Shown: positions 18,576 to 25,652 of the stretch, in pieces
Layout: every line of letters begins with the position of its first letter
Numbering within the stretch: the stretch's first letter is position 1
Assembly: GCF_004028155.1 (NCBI RefSeq)
Contig: NZ_SBII01000014.1
Location: 1-64,000, forward strand
DNA: 64,000 bases
From: Flavobacterium cerinum
GTDB lineage: Bacteria; Bacteroidota; Bacteroidia; Flavobacteriales; Flavobacteriaceae
Reading direction: 5' to 3'
Made by a program: the position numbers and the translations under genes
Notes under the pieces: generated by a model
Database searches by the model: none
Seen by the model: the letters and a program-made list of their open reading frames with translations, nothing else
What the model was told of the DNA's origin: nothing

Positions 18576-18969
18576 TTTTTTTTAGATTTTAGTTAGAAAT
18601 TAATATTCCACTTTATGTTCGTAATATGCGTTTTTAGAGTGGAATATTGTTTTGTATTAAAATGCTTTAAATCAGATCCTTATAAAGTACAGGTCCGCTT
18701 TTGGTACTTTTTATAAGATCAGTGCAATCCAAAGCTTGTCGTAGCAAATTTTTAAGAATAATTACCTTATTTTTTCACTGCAAAGACCATTGCAGTAAAT
18801 TCTTAAAATAGGGTTGTAATTTTGTAATGATAGAAAATAAATTCAAACGCCCGATATTTCTATAACACGAGTTACTTTCATAAAGTATAAACACAAAATT
18901 ATTCTTTTATGGGTTTCATTTTTTTAATACTGTTTTTTAGGATAGGTATAAAGTAAATAAATACTTGGT
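18576..18969. other. 394-bp intergenic region with several inverted repeats, no gene seen
   Basis: It lies between the convergent TonB receptor and AraC genes. No convincing coding frame is present. It holds three inverted repeats: 18602-18612/18638-18648 (11 bp, perfect), 18675-18690/18704-18720 (imperfect, GATC..GTAC arms) and 18777-18783/18790-18796 nested inside 18752-18759/18799-18806. The rest is AT-rich. Confidence 0.6.
18602..18655 (+). terminator. Possible terminator after the TonB receptor gene
   Basis: AATATTCCACT (18602-18612) pairs with AGTGGAATATT (18638-18648) around a 25-nt loop. The following sequence GTTTTG is only a weak T-run, so the terminator role is uncertain. Confidence 0.4.
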
Positions 18970-19815
18970 TTATTTAAATATTTTTAGAATAGATGTTTGT
19001 AATTCTGAGGGTGTTAGGCCTGTGTAGATTTTAATGAAACCGCTAAAGTTTGCTGGGCTGTCGAAATTTAGTTCATAGGCAATTTCTTTGAGCGAATGCT
19101 TATTTAGTAATAGCATACGTCGTATTTCCAGTAGCATTTCTTCGTGAATAAGCTTTAGTGCTGTTTTTCCTAACGCCGATTTACAGGCTATATTGAGCTT
19201 ATCAGGATTGCAGCCCATAAGATCACAATACTCAGATACTTTCTTTTTAGATTTTATATATTGAGGTAATAGTGATAGAAACTGAATAACAACATGCTCA
19301 TTGGTATGTGCTGTTTTATCATGGTGCAATTCTGTTAATGAGATCAATATAATTTGTAAATAGCTATATGCTTTATGTACAGAAAACGGAGATAAGTCTT
19401 CTTTTTGAAGCAGCTGCCACATGCTTTCAGTAAGATTATACAAGTGCGAAAAAGTTTCTGGATCTAAAGTGAATACGGGTTCAGGAAAGTACAGATGGGA
19501 ATGTTTTATGGGATAAATAAATTCGAAAATGTTTTTACGAAATTGTATGATCATACCCTCAGCGGTATTGCGTTCCATAAGATGTACCTGTCCTGGGTAT
19601 ACTGTAAAAACCTGCCCCTCATTAATGGTGTAAGGTGTAAAATCGATAAGCTGAAAACCAGTGCCGCTTTTTATAAGGATGATTTCAAAATAATCGTGAC
19701 GATGCGGATGATGAAAATCATAAGGATTTGGGTAATCAAGCGGTTCAATGATTAGCAGCTTGCTGGGATGCGGTAATGAAACTGCATTAGTTTGAATGGT
19801 TTCCTTATAATTCAT
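18970..19815 (-). CDS. AraC family transcriptional regulator
   Basis: A 281-residue regulator. The N-terminal part (residues 25-110) is a cupin-like sensor domain with the typical HHPHRHDYFEIILIKSGTG segment and EGQVFTVYPGQVHLMER. The C-terminal 100 residues hold two helix-turn-helix motifs (KTALKLIHEEMLLEIRRMLL and SLKEIAYELNFDSPANFSGF), followed by the AraC signature GLTPSELQ. No ligand can be named. The gene is convergent with the TonB receptor, and its own target may be nearby, but no operator is obvious. Confidence 0.88.
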   Translation of the reverse strand: MNYKETIQTNAVSLPHPSKLLIIEPLDYPNPYDFHHPHRHDYFEIILIKSGTGFQLIDFTPYTINEGQVFTVYPGQVHLMERNTAEGMIIQFRKNIFEFIYPIKHSHLYFPEPVFTLDPETFSHLYNLTESMWQLLQKEDLSPFSVHKAYSYLQIILISLTELHHDKTAHTNEHVVIQFLSLLPQYIKSKKKVSEYCDLMGCNPDKLNIACKSALGKTALKLIHEEMLLEIRRMLLLNKHSLKEIAYELNFDSPANFSGFIKIYTGLTPSELQTSILKIFK

Positions 19816-19916
19816 AGTGTTTGGCGTTTTATACTATGATTTCAAACAGGTGTGTGGCAGTTTACCCTAATTTTATTTGTTAATATAGTGGGTGTAATTA
19901 AAAATAAAATCTGTTA

Positions 19917-20495
19917 TTACATTTTTTTATAGATGCATGTAATTTTTAATGTGATCCATTTGGCGGTAGCAAAATCATAATAATTTTTGCTAAACATTGC
20001 TTTTAGCATGTTTTTCCCTATTACCTGAACATTATCTACATTACCATATATCCCATTAGAACCATTGTTGTTAAGTGTAATTGTTTGAGTTGCATTATCA
20101 AACTCATAATAATAACCCAAACCACTTCGAATATAGGATATTGATCCATGAGGTTTTCCCGGAGTAGTAAAATTCAGTTTTGGTAATGGAAGGTAAAAGC
20201 TCATCATAGGAACGAGCTGATTATTAACTATTGTCGGTTTTATTTCAAGCTCCGGTGTTTGAGCATTAAAAAATGCAGGATCGATCTCTGTTAATAAATC
20301 GGTAGATAATATTCCATCATCATTTAAGTCTACTTCAATATTAGAAGTCATTGAAACAATGTTATAAGATCCCCCAATAGAGGAAGATGATGAAGTATGG
20401 GGTTTATTTCCGCTATCTTCTTCACTGCTGCTGCAACCATAAATAGAACTGAAAAAAGCAACGGCGAGCAGTACTTTAAGTAGAGATGCTTTCAT
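19917..20495 (-). CDS. Lipoprotein of unknown function
   Basis: A 192-residue protein starting at ATG 20495 (a GTG at 20504 is also in frame). The signal peptide ends in a lipobox SIYG-C, followed by a Ser-rich linker (CSSSEEDSGNKPHTSSSSS). The mature part resembles a small beta-rich lipocalin-like domain (GGSYNIVSMTSN, YYYEFDNATQTITLNN), a pattern common in Flavobacterium secreted lipoproteins. The family is not recognised more precisely. It lies between the AraC regulator and the STM3941-like gene on the same strand. Confidence 0.7.
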   Translation of the reverse strand: MKASLLKVLLAVAFFSSIYGCSSSEEDSGNKPHTSSSSSIGGSYNIVSMTSNIEVDLNDDGILSTDLLTEIDPAFFNAQTPELEIKPTIVNNQLVPMMSFYLPLPKLNFTTPGKPHGSISYIRSGLGYYYEFDNATQTITLNNNGSNGIYGNVDNVQVIGKNMLKAMFSKNYYDFATAKWITLKITCIYKKM

Positions 20496-20614
20496 TTTTT
20501 TCACGTTTTAATTAGTATAAATTTAATTAGTTGGCAATTTAATATCAAATATAACAACTAAAGTGATAAGTTTTAGTGTGATAGGATATTATTGCGAATA
20601 TTTTTTGTGATTTT

Positions 20615-21163
20615 TTAAGAATTCACAAATGGTGTAACCTTGACGTTTTTGTTGCCTTCAAAAGCCTCAGTTACTAATTTTGTCAGTTCGGCAAAATCAC
20701 ATTGAAGGGTATTGGAAGAAATTGATAAGGGTGTGCCTACCATTTTCATATTGGCCTTCATTATTCTTGCTTTGTTTTTATTAGCCTTGGCTAAATATTT
20801 TTCAGGATTGTAAACGTGTATTAACAAGAACTTTGTAGACATTACAGCTGATGTACTTACACCCGCAATATCATTCCATTCTATCAGCCCAACACATACA
20901 CCGCTGGAATTATCTGTAATACCTTTGTCATCAACTATCAGCCCCGGAGTACGGTCAAATATTTTTTTAGAGCCAAATATAGCTATTGCTCCAAAAAACA
21001 CAACCGATACAAAACCAATACCCTGTACTAGTAAAGGGTTAAAATCTTCTTGTGAATGTGCACCTTTTAAAATAATATAAAAACCAAGCACTACAAAAAG
21101 TGCGGCACTGCCAACGCTAATTAAAAGTTTGGTTTTGCTTAAAGGAATTTCAATTCGTGTCAT
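20615..21163 (-). CDS. STM3941 family membrane protein
   Basis: A 182-residue protein starting at ATG 21163 (MTRIEIPLSKTKLLI); the open frame to 21205 runs into the regulatory site of the divergent operon. It has two transmembrane segments (residues 12-32 and 45-67), then a soluble PH-like domain with GLIVDDKGITDNSSG and VGLIEWNDIAGVS. The arrangement fits the STM3941 family, whose function is unknown. It is divergent from the 2TM/LytTR operon and shares its upstream region. Confidence 0.75.
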   Translation of the reverse strand: MTRIEIPLSKTKLLISVGSAALFVVLGFYIILKGAHSQEDFNPLLVQGIGFVSVVFFGAIAIFGSKKIFDRTPGLIVDDKGITDNSSGVCVGLIEWNDIAGVSTSAVMSTKFLLIHVYNPEKYLAKANKNKARIMKANMKMVGTPLSISSNTLQCDFAELTKLVTEAFEGNKNVKVTPFVNS

Positions 21164-21201
21164 AGTAAAAAGGTTTGTTTTGCCAAATCTAACTAAAAAT
21201 A

Positions 21202-21272
21202 ACAACTCATCCCTAAAATTCTACAGTTGGGTAAAACTGTTTTTTACAAGAAGTTAATTGTTAGCACCTTTG
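21202..21272 (+). promoter_or_regulatory. LytTR-type direct repeat and -7 box upstream of the 2TM/LytTR operon
   Basis: Half-sites ACAACTCAT (21202-21210, degenerate) and ACAGTTGGG (21223-21231) with a 12-bp spacer, then exactly 33 bp to CACCTTTG (21265-21272). An 18-bp stretch AAATTCTACAGTTGGGTA (21216-21233) is identical to that at 16345-16362. No -33 TTG is seen at the usual place. The operon's ATG is 38 bp downstream. This is a likely autoregulatory site. Confidence 0.65.
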
Positions 21273-21310
21273 CTACATCAAAAAACAACAACCTTAAACC
21301 TTAAATTATT

Positions 21311-21934
21311 ATGATACGACTTATTACACTTTTAATGGTACTTGTAGTGAATGCAGTAACTGCACAAACACAGTATGAAACAGGAATGAAAAAAGCACTT
21401 ACTTTATGGGGTGAAAATAAACCAACGGAAGCATCCGCATTATTTGAAAGGATTGCAACAGTAGAAAAAAATAACTGGCTGCCTTCTTATTATGTTGCAT
21501 TGGTAAACACAACAGAGGCGTTTAAAACAAAAGACAAAGACATGATCAATGCATTGCTTACTAAAGCACAAACGGCTCAGGATAATGCAATGGTTATAGC
21601 ACCTGATAATGCCGAACTGCTGGTTATGCAGGCCATGATCAATACTGCCTGGATTGTTTATGACCCAATGACAAACGGAATGAAACTCTCTGCTAAAACC
21701 AATGAACTTTATGATAAAGCAATTAGTATTGCGCCTAAGAACCCGAGGGTAGTATTTTGTAAAGCAGAATTTGAAATTGGAGCAGCGGCATATTTTAATA
21801 TGGATACCAAGCCAATGTGTGCAGAGATTGAACGTGCAATTGGTCTTTTTGCTACCTTTAAGCCTGAATCTGCTTTTCATCCTAATTGGGGGCTGGACAG
21901 AGCTCAGAATGCTTTAAAACAATGTGATAAATAG
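21311..21934 (+). CDS. Secreted TPR-like protein, first gene of the 2TM/LytTR operon
   Basis: A 207-residue protein with a signal peptide (residues 1-18, cleavage near VTAQ-T). Helical repeats of TPR type follow: YETGMKKALTLWGENKPTEASALFERIA, then DKDMINALLTKAQTAQDNAMVIAPDNAELLVMQAMI, and TNELYDKAISIAPKNPRVVFCKAEFEIG. It acts in the periplasm and may bind another protein or peptide. The stop is 8 bp before the histidine kinase start, and its promoter carries a LytTR box, so it belongs to the same regulon. I infer a sensory or accessory role. Confidence 0.8.
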   Translation: MIRLITLLMVLVVNAVTAQTQYETGMKKALTLWGENKPTEASALFERIATVEKNNWLPSYYVALVNTTEAFKTKDKDMINALLTKAQTAQDNAMVIAPDNAELLVMQAMINTAWIVYDPMTNGMKLSAKTNELYDKAISIAPKNPRVVFCKAEFEIGAAAYFNMDTKPMCAEIERAIGLFATFKPESAFHPNWGLDRAQNALKQCDK

Positions 21935-21942
21935 AGAGTAGG

Positions 21943-23286
21943 ATGAAAAGATTGTATAGAGAATTAATTAGGGGAATAGTACTTGGCACGATCATCTTTC
22001 TCGTGGTATGGATCATTGCACTGGCTAATGGATTGTCTTTACAATTGAACGATGACCTGCTAATTAATTTTTTATGTGTAATACTCTATACGCTCATTCT
22101 GTATGCAGTCAATTCTTTCGTTTTCCACAAGATGGATATCGTTTTTGGTAAAGGACATATTACGTTCAAAAAATTTATAGCAAGTGTTTTCTTTTCTTTT
22201 ACCAGTACTCTTTTTTGTATTTTTTTATTAAGGATAGCGGAAGAGATAGTAATAAAGGGCAAAACAATCACAGAATTTATTGCTGCCGAAACACTTGGTA
22301 ATTATTATGTGTCAATAATTATTACCCTGGTAATTACACTTTTAGTAAACGCATTTTATGTCTACAAAAGATATCAGGAAAATAAGATAAAAGAACAAAA
22401 AATAATTGCAGGAACGGCTTCGGCAAAGTTCGAAACACTTAAAAACCAAATAGATCCTCACTTCCTGTTCAATAGCCTTAACGTGTTAAGTTCACTTATA
22501 GAAGAAAACCCTGATAATGCCCAGCGTTTTACTACCTCGCTATCTAAAATATACAGATACGTTTTAGAACAAAAGGATAAAGAACTGGTAAGTGTAGACG
22601 AAGAACTGGCTTTTGCAAAAACGTACATGAATCTGCTTAAGATGCGATTCGAGAACAGTATTTTCTATGAATTGCCTCAAACGGGTTCAAGTCCGGATGC
22701 TAAGGTAGTACCACTTTCATTGCAGCTGCTGTTGGAAAATACGGTAAAACATAATATAGCGAGCCCTAAGAAGCCGCTTCGCATACGAATATTTGAAGAA
22801 AAAGGTTACCTCGTAGTACAAAATGATTTTCAAAAGAAAGAAGTACTGCAGGACAGACGGGGTGTAGGGCTGCAAAATATTATTAGCCGCTATGCTATTA
22901 TTACTGCCCGAAAGGTGCAGATAGAACAAACAGACCAGTATTTTACGGTAAAATTGCCGGTATTAACGAAACAAATTACTATCATGGAAACAAGTCACGA
23001 CGAATCAAATACTATATATTTCAGAGCAAAGAAAAAGGTAGAAGAAATAAAAGCATTTTATGGCAATTTAGCCTCATATATAGTGGTAATAACCGGGCTC
23101 GCAATATTGAATATTATTACCTATCCTGAACATTTATGGTTTATATATCCTGCTGCGGGTTGGGGCATAGGTGTAGTGATGCATGCTTTCAAAGCATTCG
23201 ATTATATGCCCTTTTTAAATAATGATTGGGAGGAGCGTAAAGTAAAAGAACTTATGGAAAAAGACAAGTCTAACCGTTGGAAATAA
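21943..23286 (+). CDS. LytS-type histidine kinase with C-terminal 2TM domain
   Basis: A 447-residue membrane kinase. Four hydrophobic segments (about residues 10-30, 38-60, 77-98 and 120-142) make the sensor part. A His_kinase domain follows, with His-173 in the DPHFLFNSLN motif, Asn-266 in LLLENTVKHN and a glycine box GVGLQNI at about 307. After residue 350 comes a second membrane module, a 2TM domain (residues 358-440: AKKKVEEIKAFYGNL, AAGWGIGVVMHAFKAF, NDWEERKVKELMEK), homologous to the two next genes. The arrangement of kinase first and 2TM last is unusual. The partner is the LytTR regulator at 23980, with three genes in between at gaps of 4, 7 and 52 bp. Confidence 0.85.
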   Translation: MKRLYRELIRGIVLGTIIFLVVWIIALANGLSLQLNDDLLINFLCVILYTLILYAVNSFVFHKMDIVFGKGHITFKKFIASVFFSFTSTLFCIFLLRIAEEIVIKGKTITEFIAAETLGNYYVSIIITLVITLLVNAFYVYKRYQENKIKEQKIIAGTASAKFETLKNQIDPHFLFNSLNVLSSLIEENPDNAQRFTTSLSKIYRYVLEQKDKELVSVDEELAFAKTYMNLLKMRFENSIFYELPQTGSSPDAKVVPLSLQLLLENTVKHNIASPKKPLRIRIFEEKGYLVVQNDFQKKEVLQDRRGVGLQNIISRYAIITARKVQIEQTDQYFTVKLPVLTKQITIMETSHDESNTIYFRAKKKVEEIKAFYGNLASYIVVITGLAILNIITYPEHLWFIYPAAGWGIGVVMHAFKAFDYMPFLNNDWEERKVKELMEKDKSNRWK

Positions 23287-23290
23287 TATC

Positions 23291-23599
23291 ATGGAAGAGT
23301 CTGAAAAAATTGCTTACGATAAGGCAAAGCGAAAAGTAAAAGAAATTAAAGGGTTTTATATAAACCTTACCTGTTATCTCATTGTACTACCCATTATTAT
23401 CTATGTAAATCTTACGTACACGCCCGAATTTCAGTGGTTTTGGTTCTCTATGCTGGGCTGGGGTATAGGGGTAATCTCTCATGGAATGGGTGCCTTTGGA
23501 TATTATCCGTTTTTAGGAAGAGATTGGGAAGAAAGAAAGCTAAAAGAGCTTATGGATAAGATGAACAAGATAGAAGAGCAGCGAACAAAATTTGAATAA
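23291..23599 (+). CDS. 2TM domain protein
   Basis: A 102-residue protein made only of a 2TM domain: an amphipathic AYDKAKRKVKEIKGFYINL, two hydrophobic helices (residues 26-44 and 52-72) and a tail with GWGIGVISHGMGAFGYYPFLG and DWEERKLKELMDK. It is a paralogue of the kinase C-terminus and of the next gene. It starts 4 bp after the kinase stop. 2TM proteins are abundant in flavobacteria near LytTR regulators; their activity is not known. They probably act at the inner membrane as partners of the kinase. Confidence 0.85.
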   Translation: MEESEKIAYDKAKRKVKEIKGFYINLTCYLIVLPIIIYVNLTYTPEFQWFWFSMLGWGIGVISHGMGAFGYYPFLGRDWEERKLKELMDKMNKIEEQRTKFE

Positions 23600-23606
23600 T
23601 ACTGTT

Positions 23607-23927
23607 ATGGACAATTCATTTAAAAATCAACACTTAGAGGATAAGTATAGAAAAAAAGTAAAAGCAATGGCAGGCTTTTATAAGCATCTGGCAGTTTATT
23701 TATTGGTAAATATATCCCTCTTGATAATGGAATTGGTTAGTATGAAATCCGATGACGTTTTTTTTGAATGGGCTACTTTTACAACAATGATCAGCTGGGG
23801 TGTAGGATTAGGTGTGCACTGGGTAAGTGTATTTAAACCAACTATCATTATTGCTAAAGATTGGGAAGAAGAAAAAATTAAAGAATACATGGAACGCGAA
23901 AAGAATAAAAAGAACCAATGGGAGTAG
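23607..23927 (+). CDS. 2TM domain protein, second copy
   Basis: A 106-residue protein starting at ATG 23607, 7 bp after the previous stop; a TTG at 23592 is possible but overlaps the neighbour. It has the same plan as the previous gene: a basic KYRKKVKAMAGFYKHLAVYL, two membrane segments and the tail SWGVGLGVHWVSVF plus DWEEEKIKEYMER. It is more divergent than the first copy: the GWGIG becomes SWGVG and the PF(L) block is replaced by KPTIIIAK. It probably forms mixed complexes with the other 2TM modules, which is inference. Confidence 0.82.
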   Translation: MDNSFKNQHLEDKYRKKVKAMAGFYKHLAVYLLVNISLLIMELVSMKSDDVFFEWATFTTMISWGVGLGVHWVSVFKPTIIIAKDWEEEKIKEYMEREKNKKNQWE

Positions 23928-23979
23928 CGTGAACCAAAATGATACCTTACTAACAACCATTAACTTTGAACCAATCCTA

Positions 23980-24735
23980 ATGAACGTAATAATAATTGAA
24001 GACGAAAAACCGGCAGCAAGATTGCTACAGCGCAAGTTGCAAAAACTGGGAGTAGAAGCTGGTGTCATGCTGCATTCTGTAGAAGAATCAATTGAATGGT
24101 TTCAAAACAATCCGCATCCGGAGCTGATATTTTTAGACATACAGCTCTCAGACGGTCTTTCATTCGAAATATTCGATACCATAGCCATAGATAGTGCCGT
24201 TATTTTCACTACAGCTTATGATGAATATGCCCTTCGTGCCTTCAAATTAAACAGTATAGACTACCTGCTCAAACCTATAGATGAAGACGATCTTGAATTG
24301 GCGATTAAAAAGTTTAGGGAACGCCTGCCAAAACTCCCAAGCCATTCACTGGATTTCGATCAGATAAAACGAATGCTGGCCAATCCGTTAGAGAAAAGCT
24401 ACAAGAAGCGTTTTACGGTAAAAATGGGACAGCACCTCAAAATGATCAACATTGAGGATGCAGAATGCTTTTACAGCGAAAATAAAGGCACCTATATCCA
24501 TACTACAGATGGACGCAATTATCTTTTAGAATGTACTTTGGAACAACTGGAAACAGAACTCGACCCTGCTCAGTTTTTCCGCGTAAGCAGGAAGTTTATT
24601 GTATGTATAAATGCAATAAAAGATATAGTAGTATATACCAATTCCCGCTTAAAAGTTATACTGCCTACCTATAAAGAAGATGAGGTAATCGTGAGCCGTG
24701 AACGTGTAAACGATTTTAGAGAATGGCTTAACTGA
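23980..24735 (+). CDS. LytTR family response regulator
   Basis: A 251-residue regulator starting at ATG 23980; the open frame from 23827 is antecedent overlap with the 2TM gene and is rejected. The receiver domain at 1-120 has acidic residues D8 and E9 area (VIIIEDEK), phosphorylation site D53 (LIFLDIQLSDG), T77/T78 and K98 (YLLKPID). The LytTR DNA-binding domain occupies about 140-250 (FTVKMGQHLKMI, YSENKGTYIHT, FFRVSRKFIV). A TAACTTTG (23961-23968) just before the start fits the -7 consensus, though no -33 is present. The likely target sites are the two direct-repeat elements at 16331 and 21202. Confidence 0.9.
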   Translation: MNVIIIEDEKPAARLLQRKLQKLGVEAGVMLHSVEESIEWFQNNPHPELIFLDIQLSDGLSFEIFDTIAIDSAVIFTTAYDEYALRAFKLNSIDYLLKPIDEDDLELAIKKFRERLPKLPSHSLDFDQIKRMLANPLEKSYKKRFTVKMGQHLKMINIEDAECFYSENKGTYIHTTDGRNYLLECTLEQLETELDPAQFFRVSRKFIVCINAIKDIVVYTNSRLKVILPTYKEDEVIVSRERVNDFREWLN

Positions 24736-24821
24736 TCTTTTTGAAGTTAGATAAAAATCTATGAATCAGATTTTTGTAATTTATTTGTTGTTAACTTTAG
24801 GGCAGCCAATCAATTACAATT

Positions 24822-25238
24822 ATGAAAACAATTACCCATTACACCAAAACCCAAAATATCTTCAGGATACTATTGGGCTGTCTTTTAGTTTTTACAGGTA
24901 TTGGACACCTTACTTTTTTACGTATTGATTTTCTCGCGCAGGTACCCAGCTGGGCGCCGCTCCATGACGATCTGGTAGTCCTCTTATCCGGTGTGGTAGA
25001 AATAGTGCTTGGACTTTCACTGATCTTCCTTAAAAGCTACCGCATTACTATTGGATGGATTGCTGCACTATTTTTTATTGCCATATTTCCTGGTAACTAT
25101 GCTCAGTATGCCAATCATGTTGATGCTTTTGGTCTTAATACCGACCAGCTCAGGCTAACACGATTGTTTTTACATCCATTGCTTGTCCTGTGGCCGCTAT
25201 GGAGCTGTGGTGTTTTTAATAAAAGACTAAAAGAATAA
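24822..25238 (+). CDS. DoxX-like membrane protein
   Basis: A 138-residue protein with four hydrophobic helices (residues 13-32, 48-68, 74-92 and 115-130). The pattern IFRILLGCLLVFTGIGHLTF with a helix ending QVPSW is that of the DoxX/DUF-type family of small membrane proteins, seen with oxidoreductases or stress proteins. The gene stands alone, 86 bp after the LytTR operon, with TAACTTTA as a weak -7-like box about 30 bp upstream. Function is not established. Confidence 0.72.
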   Translation: MKTITHYTKTQNIFRILLGCLLVFTGIGHLTFLRIDFLAQVPSWAPLHDDLVVLLSGVVEIVLGLSLIFLKSYRITIGWIAALFFIAIFPGNYAQYANHVDAFGLNTDQLRLTRLFLHPLLVLWPLWSCGVFNKRLKE

Positions 25239-25254
25239 ATTATAGACATAAAAA

Positions 25255-25316
25255 GAGCTGTTTGATAAACTTTTGCAACATCAGCATCTGCTAATTGCGT
25301 GTTTATGAAACAGCTC
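25255..25316 (-). terminator. Long-stem terminator between convergent genes
   Basis: A 16-bp stem with one mismatch (25255-25270 with 25301-25316, arms GAGCTGTTTGATAAAC) and a 30-nt loop. The minus strand has TTTTT next to it (A-run at 25250-25254). It ends the CsbD transcript and may also serve the DoxX-like gene. Confidence 0.7.
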
Positions 25317-25352
25317 CGGAAGGTGTGGTTTTACAACCTGAAGGAAAATAGA

Positions 25353-25535
25353 TTATTGGAATAAAGACATAATTTCTTTTTTCGCCTTACCTAATTTCTG
25401 TTCAAGTTTTCCCCACATTTCATCTTCTTTGCCTTCCTGATACGTAACGTCATCGTCTGTCAGTTCAGCATATTTTTGTTTTAGTTTTCCTTTAAATTCG
25501 TCCCAGTTTCCTTTTAGTTCAGTTGAATTTGGCAT
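25353..25535 (-). CDS. CsbD family stress protein
   Basis: A 60-residue hydrophilic protein of the CsbD family (MPNSTELKGNWDEFKGKLKQKYAELTDDD). Members are general stress proteins in many bacteria with unknown molecular function. The full domain is present, with the conserved NW.EFKGKLK segment and the GK.EQKLGKAK end. It is monocistronic, with a large hairpin downstream. Confidence 0.88.
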   Translation of the reverse strand: MPNSTELKGNWDEFKGKLKQKYAELTDDDVTYQEGKEDEMWGKLEQKLGKAKKEIMSLFQ

Positions 25536-25652
25536 AACATTTATTGTTTTAAGTTTTTATTTCTTTTATAAAGTTACTGCCATAAAAGGTATAAAGCCAG
25601 TGGTTTAATACAAGTTTAACCGCTTACTAATATTATGTGAACGGATTATTTT

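Noticed and set aside
21440..21880. 146-residue antisense frame opposite the TPR-like gene
   Set aside because: Cys- and Phe-rich composition typical of antisense translation; the sense frame has a signal peptide and TPR motifs.
23961..23968. Internal promoter of the LytTR regulator (TAACTTTG)
   Set aside because: It matches the -7 consensus, but a start site would fall within a few bases of the ATG and no -33 is seen; probably chance. Not listed as a feature.
23827..23979. 51-residue extension of the LytTR regulator
   Set aside because: It overlaps the second 2TM gene in another frame; the receiver domain begins at MNVIIIEDE (23980).
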